A DNA stretch of 20,463 nt from a bacterium (lineage in GTDB: Bacteria; UBP18; UBA7526): NCBI GenBank assembly GCA_030619985.1, contig JAUXAI010000014.1, forward strand, positions 1-20,463. The letters run 5' to 3'. The translations under genes were made by a program, and so were the position numbers. Positions 20,315-20,463 of the stretch are shown here, piece by piece. Position 1 is the first letter of the stretch; each line of letters starts with the position of its first letter. Under the pieces are notes generated by a model. It saw nothing but the letters and a program-made list of their open reading frames with translations, was not told the origin of the DNA and ran no database searches.

Positions 20315-20463
20315 ATGGAAAGAGACCAAGAGGTAATCTGTCCCAGTTGTGGAAGGTTTGTTGGGATTCATGAGAAATGTCCCTACTGTGGAGCAGCGGT
20401 CAAGAAGAGAATGACCGTCAGGTTCTTCAGGTATGGCGCCGTAGTGGTGGCTGTTGTCGGATT
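20315..20463 (+). CDS. Zinc-ribbon protein with membrane segment, truncated by window end
   Basis: The first 49 residues are visible. A treble-clef/zinc-ribbon pair CPSCG...CPYCG (four Cys plus HEK between) is followed by a basic stretch (KKRMTVRFF) and the start of a hydrophobic helix (YGAVVVAVVG), so a cytosolic zinc ribbon anchored to the membrane is likely. A strong AAAGGAGG (20301-20308) lies 6 nt before the ATG. The gap after purH (20276-20300) contains ACGCAAAAACGC, related to other repeat words in the window. Function unknown. Confidence 0.8.
   Translation, partial: MERDQEVICPSCGRFVGIHEKCPYCGAAVKKRMTVRFFRYGAVVVAVVG

Overview
The window reads as chromosomal DNA of an uncultivated Gram-negative bacterium. 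Type II fatty-acid-synthase genes, an HtrA/DegP-type periplasmic protease, an Omp85-type barrel and other outer-membrane-like proteins point to a diderm envelope; the tRNAs and sigma-70-like promoters are bacterial. GC looks moderate to low, and AGA/AGG arginine codons and ATA are common. Every gene I can support is on the + strand. Intergenic space is unusually rich in short palindromes and 7-8 nt tandem repeats, some of which have entered coding sequence in frame. I cannot name a phylum from the sequence alone; an uncultivated candidate phylum is only a guess.

Layout. 1-5984: a 5'-truncated SAM methyltransferase, then a compact type II acyl/polyketide cassette: FabD-like acyltransferase, FabG-like reductase, ACP, FabZ-like dehydratase, a ketosynthase with an intact Cys-His-His triad, and a second ketosynthase with all three catalytic residues replaced (a chain-length-factor-like partner). 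The acyltransferase lacks the arginine that normally holds the malonyl carboxylate. 6067-8940: a large exported protein joining a HExxH peptidase-like domain, a TolB/PD40 propeller and an Omp85-like barrel. 9061-11180: tRNA-Asp with its own promoter and terminator, two small exported proteins, tRNA-Phe, and a remarkable nest in which an intact tRNA-Thr(CGT) sits inside the anticodon loop of another tRNA-Thr(CGT), itself inside a further inverted repeat next to the 3' half of a third tRNA. 11268-14431: PTS IIA-like protein, CBS-pair protein, ArsB/NhaD-type transporter, patatin-like hydrolase. 14560-16494: cold-shock protein and HtrA-type protease, each with clear signals. 16751-20275: purB, an isochorismatase-fold hydrolase and purH (late purine synthesis), then the start of a zinc-ribbon protein cut by the window end.

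The most unusual signal is a small inverted-repeat element present three times (5982-6070, 11741-11868, 18041-18133). Each copy lies exactly at a gene junction, has 13-14 bp perfect terminal inverted repeats of consensus ACCCCGCACCTT/AAGGTGCGGGGT and is flanked by a direct TGA duplication. Removing the element and one TGA restores an RTGA start codon in all three cases; in two it overlaps the upstream TGA stop. The right end of the element supplies both a Shine-Dalgarno-like AAGGTG and the purine of a new ATG/GTG start. It looks like a miniature mobile element aimed at start codons that preserves the downstream reading frame, with a hairpin that could couple translation of the two genes.
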